Positions 11,275 to 22,299 of a stretch of 64,000 bases of DNA are shown here, piece by piece. The stretch comes from Prorocentrum cordatum (lineage: Eukaryota > Sar > Dinophyceae > Prorocentrales > Prorocentraceae). The notes beneath the pieces are model-generated. The model was given only the letters and a program-made list of their open reading frames with translations, made no database searches and was not told the origin of the DNA. The first letter of the stretch is position 1. Each line of letters begins with the position of its first letter. The position numbers and the translations under genes are program-made. The stretch spans positions 99,539 through 163,538 of the forward strand of contig CAUYUJ010018057.1 in the NCBI GenBank assembly GCA_963575745.1, in the 5' to 3' direction.

Positions 11275-11665
11275 TCATCCAAATTAAATTTCGTCCGCGT
11301 TGAATCGCATCCGTTTAATTTCATCCGTTTAATTTCACCCGGTTTAATTCATCTGGTTTAAATTCGTCCAAGTTTAAATTCGTCCGGTTTTAATTCCCCC
11401 GGTTTAATGTAATGCGGTTTTCATTCGTCCGGTTTAAACTCGTCCGGCTTGATTTTTATCAGTGTGCCTTTGTGTGGCTCGCGTTGTCTATTTTAAACTC
11501 GTCTGGCTTTAACTCGCCTGGTTTAAATTCATCTGGTTCTCATTCATCCGTTTAAATTCATCCGGTTCTAATTCGTCCGCTTTAAATGCATCCGGTTTCA
11601 ATTCGCCCGATTTAAAATCATCCACTTCTAATTCGTCTGATTTCATTCATCTGGCTTGAATTCGC
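11275..11665 (+). repeat. Minisatellite with unit like TTTAATTCATCCGG
   Basis: About 25 degenerate copies of a 14-17-base unit alternating CATCCGGTTTAA and CGTCCGGTTTTAATT. It is AT-rich against a GC-rich background. The same family recurs at 13555-13670, 16600-16670, 16920-16998 (inverted) and 21815-22065. Confidence 0.85.
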
Positions 11666-11764
11666 CGAGGGTCCGCCGTCCGCGCGAAATCGATTCGCAC
11701 GAAAACTGCGGGCCGTTCGAAAGAAATTCGCTGGGCGCGCGCGAAAAGGACCCACCGCAGCCCG

Positions 11765-13285
11765 GAAGATAGCGGGAACCATGATTTTGGAGAGGTCGAG
11801 GCTGGAAAACCCCGAAATCCCGGTTCCCGGCTCTGTCTGGCGCCCCAGGGACTCACGGCGGCCTTCGACAGACCGAGGCTGGAAAAGCAAAAATTCCCGG
11901 CACCCCGCCCTGTCTGGCGGCGCTCTGGATGGCGGGAACCATGATTTTGAAGAGATCGAGGCTGGAAAAGCTCAAATTCCCGGTTCCCGGCTCTGTCTGG
12001 CGCCCCAGGGACCCGCGGCCGCCCAGAGGATGGCGGGAACCATGATTTTGGAGAGATCGAGGCTGGAAAAGCCCGAAATCATGGTTCCCGGCTCTGTCTG
12101 GCGCCCCTGGGACCCACGGCGGCCCAGAGGATGGCGGGAACCATGATTTTGGAGAGATCGAGGCTGGAAAAGCCCGAAATCATGGTTCACGGCTCTGTCA
12201 CTCGGCGCCACTGGGACCCACGCGCGCGCCCAGAGGATGGCAGGGGGAACCATGATTTTGGATGAGATCGAGCTGGGAAAAGCNNNNNNNNNNNNNNNNN
12301 NNNNNNNNNNNNNNNNNNNNNNNNNNNNNNNNNNNNNNNNNNNNNNNNNNNNNNNNNNNNNNNNNNNNNNNNNNNNNNNNNNNTTTTGGAGAGATCGAGG
12401 CTGGAAAAGCTCAAATTCCCAGTTCCCGGCTCTGCCGCCCCAGGGACCCGCGGCGGCCCAGAGGATGGCGGGAACCATGATTTTGGAGAGATCGAGGCTG
12501 GAAAAGCTCAAATTCCTGGTTCCCGGCTCTGCCGGGCGCCCCAGGGACCCACGGCAGCCCAGAAAATGGCGGGAGCCAAGATTTTGGAGAGATCGAGGCT
12601 GGAGAAGCCCGAAATCCCGGTTCCCGGCTCTGGCGCCCCAGGGACTCACGGCGGCTTAAAGGATGGCTGTGGCTGGCGCTCTGGGACCCACGGCGGCCCC
12701 GAGGATGGCGGGAACCATGATTTTGGAGAGATCCAAGCCGGAAAAGCCCGAGATCATGGTTCCCGACTCTGGCTGGCGCGCCTGGGGCCCACGGCGGCCC
12801 CGAGGATGGCGGGAACAATGATTTTGGAGAGATCCAAGCTGGAAAAGCCCGAAATCATGGTTCCCGGCTCTGGCTGGCGCCCCTGGGACCCACGGCGGCC
12901 CCGAGGATGGCGGGAACCATGATTTTGGAGAGATCCAGGCCGGAAAAGCTCGAAATCATGGTTCCCGGCTCTGGCTGGCGTCCCTGGGACCCACGGCGGC
13001 CCAGAGGATGGCGGGAACCATGATTTTGGAGAGATCGAGGCTGGAAAAGCCCGAAATCATGGTTCCCGGCTCTGTCTGGCGCCCCTGGGACCCACGGCGG
13101 CCCAGAGGATGGCGGGAACCATGATTTTGGAGAGATCGAGGCTGGAAAAGCCCGAAATCATGGTTCCCGGCTCTGTCTGGCGCCCCTGGGACCCACGGCG
13201 GCCCAGAGGATGACGGGAACCATGATTTTGGAGAGATCGAGGCTGGAAAAACCCGAAATCATGGTTCCCGGCTCTGTCTGTCGGC
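11765..13285 (+). repeat. 101-bp satellite with an inverted repeat in each unit
   Basis: About 14 copies, counting both sides of the gap. The period is 101 bases in the cleanest part (repeat starts at 13011, 13112 and 13213). Most units contain GGGAACCATGATTT and, about 27 bases later, its exact complement AAATCATGGTTCCC, so each could form a 14-bp stem. Some units carry AAATTCCCGGTTCCC instead, which breaks the stem. The array spans the scaffold gap, so the copy number is uncertain. Confidence 0.92.
12284..12383. other. Scaffold gap (100 N)
   Basis: Exactly 100 N inside the 101-bp satellite. Both sides are the same satellite in the same orientation, so the join is plausible but the gap size is probably conventional. 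Confidence 0.98.
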
Positions 13286-13289
13286 TCTG

Positions 13290-13480
13290 TCGGCTGCTGT
13301 TCTGCTGCTCTCTGCTGTTCTGCTGCTCTCTGCTGTTCTGCTGCTCTCTGCTGTTCTGCTGCTCTCTGCTGTTCTGCTGCTATCTGCTGTTCTGTGCCTG
13401 TTCTGTGCTCTCTGCTGTTCTGCTGCTCTCTGCTGTTCTGCTGCTCTCTGCTGCTCTGTGCTCTCTGCTGCTCTGTCCGA
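13290..13480 (+). repeat. 18-bp minisatellite CTGCTGTTCTGCTGCTCT
   Basis: About nine copies, the last ones shortened. The translated frame gives Leu/Phe/Cys-rich sequence, and no protein is claimed. Confidence 0.9.
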
Positions 13481-13554
13481 ACCCGATTGGATTGGTTTTC
13501 GCTCGATTGGTTTTCGCTTGAACGGATTACCTTTTCGCTCGAACGAGCGTCTTT

Positions 13555-13970
13555 TCGCTTGAACGATCCACCCTCGAATTCACCCGGTTTAATTTCATCC
13601 GGTTTCATTTCGCCGGGTTTACATTCATCCGGTTTTATTTCGTCTGGTTTTAATTCATCCAGTTGTATAATCGCGCGGTGTGACATTCTCCCAGAGGGCG
13701 TCCCGTGTAGGAAACGGCGCGTGCGCCAAAACACCTCAATTCTGAACTCGGATTTCGGCCGAAGTCGGAAAGTAGGGGGCTGGAGTCGGGAACGAAGTAA
13801 CTGGAGTCTGAATGACAGGCGCTGGATTCTGAAAGCTGGCAGCCGTAGGCGGGAAACTGGGAGACGGAGCCAAAGAGACGGACGTCGGAGCCGGAAAAGT
13901 GCGAGCTGAACTCAGAGTGAAGGCGTTGGGATCGGAAAGTTTGGTGTCGGAGTCGAACAAATATCCCGGC
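13555..13970 (+). repeat. Composite repeat, first arm of a large inverted duplication
   Basis: The order is a CATCCGG minisatellite, a non-repetitive segment containing GGCGTCCCGTGTAGGAAACG and TTCTGAACTCGG, then a GGAGTCGGAA minisatellite. The same three parts appear in reverse complement at 16915-17345, roughly 3 kb away. Confidence 0.75.
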
Positions 13971-14094
13971 AAAGCAACCTAACAGCGATGTGTAGGAGCA
14001 TATCTGGAAGCATTCCCCTTAAGATTCACATGAGAATCCAGTTGTAGAATTCTGCTGTTCTCGCAGTCGCAGTCGCATTCGCGATGAAAGTCGC

Positions 14095-15060
14095 AGTGGC
14101 AACGGCAGTCGCAGTCACAGCCTCAGCCTCAGCCTGCCTCAGCCTCAGCCTGCCTCAGCCTCAGCCTGCCTCAGCCTCAGCCTCAGCCTGCTTCAGCCTC
14201 AGCCTCAGTCTGCCTTCAGCCTCGGCCTCAGCCTCAGCCTGCCTCAGCCTCAGCCTGCATCAGCCTCAGCCTCAGCCTCAGCCTGCCTCAGCATCAGCCT
14301 GCCTCAGCCTCAGCCTCAGCCTGCCTCAGCCTCAGCCTCAGCCTGCTTCAGCCTCAGCCTCAGTCTGCCTTCAGCCTCGGCCTCAGCCTCAGCCTGCCTC
14401 AGCCTCAGCCTGCATCAGCCTCAGCCTCAGCCTCAGCCTGCCTCAGCATCAGCCTGCCTCAGCCTCAGCCTCAGCCTGCCTCAGCCTCAGCCTCAGCCTG
14501 CTTCAGCCTCAGCCTCAGTCTGCCTTCAGCCTCGGCCTCAGCCTCAGCCTGCCTCAGCCTCAGCCTCAGCCTCAGCCTCAGCCTCAGCCTCCTCAGCCTC
14601 AGCCTGCCTCAGCCTCAGCCTCAGCCTCAGCCTCAGCCTGCCTCAGCCTCAGCCTCAGCCTGCTTCAGCCTCAGCCTCAGTCTGCCTTCAGCCTCGGCCT
14701 CAGCCTCAGCCTGCCTCAGCCTCAGCCTGCATCAGCCTGCAGCCTCAGCCTCAGCCTGCCTCAGCATCAGCCTGCCTCAGCCTCAGCCTCCTCTGCCTCA
14801 GCCTCAGCCTTCAGCCTCAGCCTCAGTCTGCCTTCAGCCTCGGCCTCAGCCTCAGCCTGCCTCAGCCTCAGCCTGCATCAGCCTCAGCCTCAGCCTCAGC
14901 CTGCCTCAGCATCAGCCTGCCTCAGCCTCAGCCTCAGCCTGCCTCAGCCTCAGCCTCAGCCTGCTTCAGCCTCAGCCTCAGTCTGCCTTCAGCCTCGGCC
15001 TCAGCCTCAGCCTGCCTCAGCCTCAGCCTGCCTCAGCCTCAGCCTCAGCCTGCCTCAGCA
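14095..15060 (+). repeat. (CCTCAG)n minisatellite with higher-order structure
   Basis: Six-base CCTCAG repeats are punctuated by CCTGCCTCAG, CCTGCATCAG and CAGTCTGCCTTCAGCCTCGG. The last word recurs every 160-190 bases, giving a higher-order unit of about five or six copies. The 559-residue open frame over it is an Ala/Ser/Leu/Pro/Gln repeat translation. Confidence 0.93.
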
Positions 15061-15640
15061 TTCAAAATGTGGCCCGGGAATGGAGTTCTGGGAACTCGAA
15101 GAACACGAAGTGGCCTACAGTTGGCTCCGGGCATTCAAAATCATGCCCAGGAATGGAGTTCTGGGAACTCGAAGACCACGAAGTGGCCTACAGTTGGCTC
15201 CTGGGCATTCAAAATGTGGCCCGGGAATGGAGTTCTGGGAACTCGAAGACACGAAGTGGCCTACAGTTGGCTCCGGGCATTCAAAATGTGGCCCGGGAAT
15301 GGAGTTCTGGGAACTCGAAGACCACGAAAAACCTACAGTTGGCTCCGGGCATTCAGAATGTGGCCCGGGAATGGAGTTTTGGGAACTCGAAGAGCACGAA
15401 GTGGCCTACAATTGGCTCCGGGCATCCAAAATGTGCCCCGGGAATGGAGTTCTGGGAAGTCGAAGAGCACGAAGTGGCCTACAGTTGGCTCCGGGCATTC
15501 AAAATGTGGCCCGGGAATGGAGTTCTGGGAAGTCGAAGAGCACGAAGTGGCCTACAGTTGGCTCCAAGCATTCAGAATGTGGCCCGGGAATGGAGTTCTG
15601 GGAGGTCGAAGAGCACGAAGTGTGTGACTGTTTGCGAAAA
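15060..15640 (+). repeat. 73-bp satellite
   Basis: Eight copies with the words GGCCCGGGAATGGAGTTCTG, GAAGTGGCCTACAG and TTGGCTCCGGGCATTC. Starts at 15081, 15154, 15228 and 15300 show a period of 72-74. It abuts the CCTCAG array directly. Confidence 0.92.
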
Positions 15641-15754
15641 ACGTATTCGAACACGAGTTCGGACACAGCTCCCCGGGTCCCGCCCCGACCCCCCTGTGGA
15701 GTCATCTGCTGCTCTCTTTTGACACCACTAGAAACCTATCAGCAAAAGCTGTTA

Positions 15755-16250
15755 GGTAATTAGGAGACTGGGTCGGAGATTGGGAACAGGAGTCTGAGAG
15801 ATGGGAGCTGGAATCGGTTGGGAGCCGGAGTCGGGGAGACGGGCGTCGGAGTCGGAAAATTGGGAGCTGGACTCGGAGAGATGGGAGTTGGGGTCGGAAA
15901 GTTTGGTGTCGGAATCGACAAATTAGGAGACTGAGTCGGAGAGTTGAGAACCCCAGTCGGAGAGATGGGAACTGGAATCGGTTGGGAGCCGGAGTCGGGA
16001 AGACGAGCGTCGGAGTCGGAGAATTGGGAGCAGGACTCGGAGAGATGGGAGTTGGGGTCGGAAAGTTTGGTGTCGGAGTTGAAAGATGAGGAGACTGAAT
16101 CGGAGAGTTGGGAACCGGAGTCGGAGCGATGGGAGCTGGAATCGGTTGGGAGCCGGAGTCGGAGAGACGAGCGCCGGAATCGGAAAGTTCGGAGTTGGAG
16201 TCAGAAAATTGTGAGCGGAGGATGGGAAATGGGGAATTGGAAATAATAAG
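15755..16250 (+). repeat. Minisatellite with unit like GGAGTCGGAGAGA
   Basis: Degenerate 12-14-base units built from GGAGTCGG, GGGAGCTGGA and TCGGAAAGTT, with two longer copies of about 190 bases (15770-15950 and 15960-16140). The same units flank the 13.8-kb and 17.1-kb segments. Confidence 0.8.
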
Positions 16251-16420
16251 GGGGACCCCAATAAGCGCCATTTTGAACGACGGGAGCACAGCGCCGATCT
16301 GAGAAGTAGGCCCACGCTGATGCGGCAGCACCATTTTGAAACGCCCGAAACAATCGGAATGCACAACAAAACGTAAAACAACAATAGTTGTTGACATCTT
16401 CCGTGTAAAACACACTGGCG
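16250..16420 (+). repeat. Dispersed repeat, family C, copy 1
   Basis: Contains CATTTTGAACGACGGGAGC, AGCGCCGATCTGAGAA and AACAACAATAGTTG. A second copy lies at 61120-61320 with the same word order. The CTCCCGCTGC-type repeats at 60-900 look like a distant inverted relative. Confidence 0.65.
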
Positions 16421-16599
16421 GGGTGGGAGATCTTCCGCAAAACTTCGGTGGAGGAAGGAGAATACCACCCATATTGTTTGACTGTGGAGGGCGGAAAGAG
16501 GAGGAGGAGGAACAACCAGAAAAGGAAGAGAAGGAGGATGAGGGGGAGCAGAGCGAGCACAAAGGCCAAAGGCCTCTTGGCTGCCTCTCAGCGTCTCTT

Positions 16600-16670
16600 C
16601 GGATTTGTTCTTCCGGTTTCGATTCGTCCGGTTTTCACTCGCCTGGTTTGAGTTCATCCTGTTTTATTTC
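16600..16670 (+). repeat. CATCCGG/CGTCCGG minisatellite fragment
   Basis: Four degenerate units of the same family as 11275-11665, followed by a short GCGTCGGCGATG repeat at 16680-16735. Confidence 0.7.
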
Positions 16671-16914
16671 GCGCGTGCATCACCTATGCATCGCGCGTGC
16701 GTCGGCGATGCGTCGGCGATTCGTTGCGATCTCCCGACCCCATCAGCTAGAACCCCATGTGGGATGACCAGAATTGACAACAACTCTCGTGTACTTCAGA
16801 CGGCTGAAGTGTCTGAACTAAAAAGCCCCGAGAACATCGGCTCAAGTTTGCTATTACAGCACCCCCGCACAGCATGCGATCCTGGAAACTAGAATAAACA
16901 GAAAACCACTTCAA

Positions 16915-17345
16915 TCCCAATCCTGAATTTAAACCGGGCGAATCAAAACCGGATGAATTTAAACCCGGCGAATTAAAACCGGATGAATTCAAATAGGTGC
17001 GCGTGACAAGCGTTTTTAAGCAATTGCGTTGCTCAATAATTGTTTTCGTTTTTTTGGACAAGTGGATGTTGCGATTTACCAAATTTCCGAGTCTAGCTCC
17101 CATCTCTCCGAGTCCAGCTTCCAATTTTCCGACTCCGACGCCCATCTCTCCGATTCCGTCTCTCAGTTTCCCGACTCCGGCTGCCAACTTTCAGAATCCA
17201 GCGCCCGTCATTCCGACATCGGCTCCCACGTTTCCGACTCCAGCTCCCTACTTTCCGACTTCGGCCGAGTTCCGAGTTCAGAACTGCGGCGCCCTGGCGC
17301 ACCAACCGTTCCTTACACGGGACGTTCTCTGGGCGACATCGGCGC
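16915..17345 (-). repeat. Composite repeat, second arm of a large inverted duplication
   Basis: Reverse complement of the 13555-13970 composite: an AAACCGGATGAATT minisatellite, then CGACTCC/TCTCCGAGTCC units, then GAGTTCAGAACTGCGG and TACACGGGACGTTC. The words match the first arm through point changes. Confidence 0.75.
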
Positions 17346-17664
17346 CGCTCCGCTCCGCTCCGGTCCGCTCTCCCCTGGTCCTGATCGTTCCGTTCCTTCC
17401 ACCCCAGTTCCTGTTGCTGCTGCTTCTCGTCTCGCTTCAGCGCGGGCCACGTTTCCGAATCCGAATTGTCTTCATCATTGTCGCTCCCCTCATTTCCCCT
17501 CCTCCGCCTTTCCCTGGTCCTCTTATTCCTCTCTATCCTTCCGCTTTTGTTCCTGCTGCTGCTTTCGTCCTTATCCTCCTCTTCCCGGTCATCCTCCTCC
17601 TCCTCACCCGCCACCTCCCCCTCGTGGGCATGCCGTTCCCGTTTTTCCGATTCGCACAACACGG

Positions 17665-17945
17665 ATATTCCCAGAAAGGGCGCGGGCCCAGGGTTCTCTT
17701 TTAGTATTGTTTTGTTTCCCCCCGGCTTCGGCCGGCTAAATTATTTGCGAGAGATAACGAGGTAAAGTCCCATGCGGCGTGGACAATTTGAGGGTGTCCC
17801 TAGCGAGACGATGGTTTTTGAAATCCCGATCGATAAATCACAGGGTGCGGGGCACACTTGGGTAAGGGGCACGAGTCCGTGTGTTTTGATGTATATTCCT
17901 ATACACTGGCACTCTCCTGCAGGCCCCAGGAGGTCCCAGGTCACC
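17665..17945 (+). repeat. 280-bp module with CCGGCTTCGGCCGG hairpin, copy 1
   Basis: Begins GGGCGCGGGCCCAGG and contains a TTCG-loop hairpin (stem CCGGC/GCCGG) and ATCCCGATCGATAAATCAC. It ends at a run of the 64-bp satellite. Further copies are at 18945-19165 and 21045-21365, each just upstream of a satellite block. Confidence 0.8.
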
Positions 17946-18535
17946 CAGGGGGGTATCTAACATGGTTGTCCCGAGCTTGAACCACGCGTTCTTACTTGTC
18001 CAGGCCACCCAGTGGGGTATCTAACATGATTGCCCCGAACTGGAACCTTGAGTTTTTACGTGTCCAGGCCACCCAGGGAGTCATCTAACACCATTGTCCC
18101 GAGCAAGGGCCGCGTGTTTCAACTGTCCAGGCCACTCAGGTGTATCTGGCATGGTTGCCCCGAGCTGGAACCATGTGTTTTTGTCCAAGCCACACAGGGG
18201 GGTATCTAACATGGCTGTCCCGAGCAAGGACCACGTGCTTTAACGTTCCCAGGCCACGCAGGGGTGGATCTAACGTGGTTTCCCGAGCTGGCACAATTTG
18301 TTTTTACGTGTCCAGGCCACACATGAGGGTATCTGACATGGTTGTCCCGAGCAAGGACCACCCAAGGGTGTCTCTAACATGGTTGCCCAGAGCTGGATCC
18401 ATGTGTTTGTACATGTCCAGGCTACCCAGTGGGGTATCTAACATGATTGCCCCGAATTGGAACCACGTGTTTTTACGTGTGCAGGCCACCCAAGGGGGTA
18501 TCTACCATGGCGTCGGGCCCAACGCCGAATTATCA
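17945..18535 (+). repeat. 64-bp satellite, block 1
   Basis: Units contain GGTATCTAACATGGTTG, CCCGAGCTGGAACCA and GTGTCCAGGCCACCCA. About nine degenerate copies. Confidence 0.9.
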
Positions 18536-18659
18536 GGAAACGCCTGGGGGCCCAAAAGCGCTACCCAAAAACAGATCCCAATACGGAAAAAGGTAAATGT
18601 TTTCTTGCTCTGGACAGGGGGGGGCGCTTGAAGGGCCTCTCCAGGGAAGACATTGCGAG

Positions 18660-18945
18660 GATGTCTCGAGCGGGAGCGCGAATTCAGCGTATCCAGGTCA
18701 CACAGGGGGGTGTCTAACATGCGTGTCCCGAGCTGGAACCATGTGTTTGTACATGTCCAGGCCACCCAAGGGGATATCTACCAAAATTGTCCCGAGCTGG
18801 AAACACGCGTCGTTACGTGTCCAGGCCACCCAGGGTATCTAACATGGTTGCCCCGAGCTGGAACCATGTGTTTTTACGCGTCCAGGCCACCCAAGAGGGG
18901 GTATCTAACATGATTGTCCCGAGCTTGAAGCACATGTTTTTCCTG
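18660..18945 (+). repeat. 64-bp satellite, block 2
   Basis: About four copies of the same unit as block 1. It is separated from block 1 by about 130 bases of unrelated sequence. Confidence 0.88.
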
Positions 18946-19165
18946 GAAAGGGCGCGGGCCCAGGGTTCTCTTTTAGTACTGTTTCCCTTCGATTTCGGCT
19001 GGCGAAATCGGTTACGATAAATGACGAGGTTAAGTCCCATTCGGCGTGGAAGCATTGAGGATGTCCCTAGCGAAACGCTTGTTTTTGAAATCCCGATCGA
19101 TAAATCACATGGTGCGGGACACATTTTGGTCGAAAAAGTGCATCCCGTGCGAGCTGGAACCATCT
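18945..19165 (+). repeat. 280-bp module, copy 2 (shortened)
   Basis: Same word order as copy 1, but the hairpin is decayed (TTCGATTTCGGCTGG) and the 3-prime portion is shorter. Confidence 0.78.
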
Positions 19166-19960
19166 GTTTTCACTTGTCCAGGCCACCCAGGGGGGTATCA
19201 AACATAGTGGTCCCGAGCTGGAACCACGTGCTTTGGTGTCCAGGCAACACAGGTGGGGTATTTCACATGGTGGCCCCGAGCTGGAACCACGTGGTTTTAC
19301 GTGTCCGGGCCACCCAGGTGGGTATCTAACATGGTGGTCCCGAGCTGGTACCATGTGTTTTGAACGTGTCCAGGCCGCAGGTGTGTATCTGACATGGTGT
19401 TCCCGAGCTGGTTGTCCCGAGCTGGAAACACGTGTTCTTACATGCTCAGGCCACCTAGGGGGATGTCTAACATGGTTGCCCCGAGCTGGAACCCAGGGGG
19501 GTATCTAACATGGTTGCCCCGAGCTGGAACCATGTGTTTTACGTGTGCAGGCCACCCGGGGGGGATATCTAATTCGGTCGTCCCGAGCTTGAACCACGTG
19601 TTTTCAAGTATCCAGGCCACACAAAGGGGTATCTAAGATGATTGTCCCGAGCAAGGACCACGTGATTTAACGTGTCCAGACTACCCCCGGGTGTATCTAA
19701 CATGGTTGTCCCGAGCTGGCACCAAGTGTTTCACGTGTCCAGGCCACCCAGGGGTGTATCTAACATGGTTGCCCAGAACTGGTCCCACGTGTTTTCACGT
19801 GTCCAGGCCACCCGGAGGGGGGTATCTAACATGATTGTCCCGAATTGGAACCTCGTGGTTTTACGTGTCCGGGCCGCCCACGGGGGTATTTGACATGGCG
19901 GAACCAGGTGCTTTAACGTATCCAGGCCACCTAGGGGGTATCCAACATGGGCCTCCTTCC
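19165..19960 (+). repeat. 64-bp satellite, block 3
   Basis: About twelve copies, several truncated (for example 19380-19500). Confidence 0.9.
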
Positions 19961-20059
19961 TGTTCTGGATTGGGATACGTATGTGCTCGGGGAGCGCTTT
20001 TCGCTTCCCTCCAGCCCCCAGGAGGCCCCAGGAAGCTCAGGAAGCTCGAGAAGCGTGAG

Positions 20060-20340
20060 AACACTATCGGATCCTAATGCCCCAGGGCGGGACAAGCGTG
20101 AAAACACATGGGATTCCTAGCGCCTTGGACGGGGGAAGCGCGAAAACAAATGGGTTCTGACGCCTCAGGGCGGGACAAACGTGAAAACATACGGGTTCCG
20201 AATGCCCCAGGGCGGAAGATACGTGAAAACACATGGTTCCTAACGCCCCATGGCGGGGCAAGCTTGAACACATATGGTTCCTAATGCCCCTGGGCGGGGG
20301 AAGCGTGAACACACATGGGTTCCACAACGCTCTGGGGCAG
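20060..20340 (+). repeat. About 47-bp satellite with GGGCGGGACAAGCGTG
   Basis: Six degenerate copies combining a GGGCGGGACAAGCGTGAAAA word with ACACATGGGTTCCTAACGCC. Confidence 0.85.
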
Positions 20341-20344
20341 CCAC

Positions 20345-20530
20345 CATGTGCTCAGGCAGCTCGAGCTCAAGATCCAGATCAGTTCGGTCAGGACTCGGAT
20401 GCAAAGGAAGACTCGACCCACAACACTACTAATAGAACACAATCGCGGCATGGCACATCGCAGTTCAGCACGGCGCAGCACAGCACAGCCCTCGGCACGT
20501 ACATCAAGATCGATACACTCAGCATTGCAA
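20345..20530 (+). repeat. Direct repeat pair, copy 1
   Basis: About 170 bases containing AGATCAGTTCGGTCAGGACT and CGGCATGGCACATCGCA. The second copy is at 20788-20955, so the pair brackets the 12-bp array. Confidence 0.88.
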
Positions 20531-20532
20531 CC

Positions 20533-20750
20533 TGGTACGTTCCTTGGCACGTTCCGTGGCGCGTCCCGTGGCGAATCCCCCTGGCACGTCGCGCGGCGCG
20601 TCTCCTGGCACGTCCCGTGGCACGTCCATTGGCACGTTCCGTAGCGCGTCCCCATGGCACGTCCCGCGGTGCGTCCCCCTGGCACGCCCCCTGGCACGTC
20701 GCTTGGCGCGTCCCATGGGTCGTTCCTCGGCGCATCCTCCTTGCATGTAC
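20533..20750 (+). repeat. 12-bp minisatellite GGCACGTCCCGT
   Basis: About 18 degenerate copies. Frames across it give Ala/Arg/Pro-rich repeats. Confidence 0.88.
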
Positions 20751-20787
20751 CCATGTCAATTAGCTCTGGTGCAGCTACTATGTGCTC

Positions 20788-20955
20788 AGGCAGCTCGAGC
20801 TTAAGACCCAGATCAGTTCGGTCAGGACTCGGAAGCAAAGGAGGACTCGATCCACAACGCTATAGAGCACAATCGCGGCATGGCACATCGCAATTCAGCA
20901 CGGCGCAGCACAGCACAGCCCTCGGCACGGTACATCAAGATCGATAGACTCAGCA
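20788..20955 (+). repeat. Direct repeat pair, copy 2
   Basis: Near-identical to 20345-20530. The segment CTACTAATAGAACACAATC in copy 1 reads CTATAGAGCACAATC here. Confidence 0.88.
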
Positions 20956-21044
20956 TTGTTTTGCCCCTCGCCTAATCACGTATATTTGAAACGTTGCCAT
21001 GCCTTACATTTCTACATTCCTTTCCAGGTTCATGGGTCGATAAT

Positions 21045-21365
21045 GTTCCCGGGAAGGGCGCGGGCCCAAGATTATCTTTCAGTATCGTTTTGTTCCCCCC
21101 GGCTTCGGCCGGCGAAATTATTGGCTATAAATAACAAAATAAAGTCCCACTCGGCGTGGAACTATTGAGGATGTCCCTGGCGAAAAACGCTGGTGTTTGA
21201 AATCCCGATCGATAAATCACAGGGTGCGGGACACATTGGGGCAAGGGGCACGAATCCGTGTGTTTTCTTTCATGTGTTCCCATAGATTGGCCCTCTCCAG
21301 GGGCACGAATCCCTGCGTTTTTTAATATGTTTCTGTAGATTGGCCCTCTACAGGAGGCCCCACGA
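21045..21365 (+). repeat. 280-bp module, copy 3, with internal duplication
   Basis: Contains the intact CCGGCTTCGGCCGG hairpin. The segment around GGGGCACGAATCC and GATTGGCCCTC is duplicated in tandem at about 21240-21340. Confidence 0.8.
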
Positions 21366-21369
21366 GGTC

Positions 21370-21815
21370 CCAGGACACCCAGGGGGGTATCTAACATGGT
21401 TGTCCCGAGCTGGAACCACGTGTTTGTACGTGTCCAGGCCACCCAGTAGGGTATCTAACATGATTGCCCCAAATTGGAACCACGTGTTTTTACGTGTGCA
21501 GGCCACCCAAGGGAGTATCTAACATGATTGTCCCGAGCAAGGACCGCATGTTTTAACGTGTCCAGGCCACTCAGGGGTGTATCTAACATGGTTGTCCCAA
21601 GCTGGCACCACATGTTTTTACGTGTCCAGGCCACCCAGGGGGGTATCTAACATGGTTGCTCCGAGCAAAGACCATGGTTTTAAAGTGTCCAGGCCACCTA
21701 GGGGTGGATCTAACATGGTTGTCCCGAGCTGAAACCATGTGTTCTTACGTGTCCAGGCCACCCAAGGGGTATCTAATATGGTTGCCCAGAACTGGATCCA
21801 TGTGTTTTTACGCGT
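21370..21815 (+). repeat. 64-bp satellite, block 4
   Basis: Seven copies. Starts at 21388, 21452 and 21516 give a period of exactly 64. Confidence 0.92.
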
Positions 21816-22290
21816 CCGGTTTAAATTCATCTGGCTTTAATTCGTCCGGTTAAATTCATCCGGTTTTAATTCATCCGTTTAGATTCGTCCGGTTTTAATT
21901 CGTCCGGTTGAAATTCATCCGGTCTTAATCCGCCCGTTGAAATGAATCCGGTTTTCATTCGTCCGGTTAAAAAATCATCCGGTTTTAATTCGTCCAATTA
22001 AAATTCATCCGTTTTTAATCAGTCCAGTTTGAATTCATCCGGTTTCCATCCCCCCAGCTTCCATCACCCAAAACACAGCGGACGAAACCGAAGCGGACGA
22101 AATAAAAGCGGATAGAACAAAAGCGGATGAAACAAAAGCGGACGAAACAAAAGCAGACGAAACAAAAGCGGACGAAACAAAAGACGGACGAAACAACAGC
22201 GGATGAAACAAAAGCTATATGAAGCAAAAGCGGACGAAACAAAACCGGACGAAACAAAAGCGGACGAAACAAAAGCGGATGAAACAAAAC
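21815..22290 (+). repeat. CATCCGG minisatellite, then 15-bp GCGGACGAAACAAAA array
   Basis: Until 22065 the CATCCGGTTTTAATT family is in the plus orientation. From 22075 it becomes GCGGACGAAACAAAA, which keeps the GGACGAA core in the opposite orientation. The two parts form an inverted pair of related minisatellites. Confidence 0.85.
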
Positions 22291-22299
22291 TCCACCGAG

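Noticed and set aside
14084-15763. 559-codon open frame
   Set aside because: It is a CCTCAG and 73-bp satellite translation. Both units keep frames open and no domain is seen.
17700-17765. Helitron 3-prime end (hairpin followed by CTAA)
   Set aside because: CTAA follows the hairpin in one copy only. The other copies read CGAA, and no replicase or 5-prime TC end was found.
17772-17960. Helicase-like peptide FEIPIDKSQGAGHTW
   Set aside because: KSQG recalls a PIF1/Helitron helicase motif, but it is 15 residues in a repeat module, the other copies are changed or frameshifted, and no other helicase motif is nearby.
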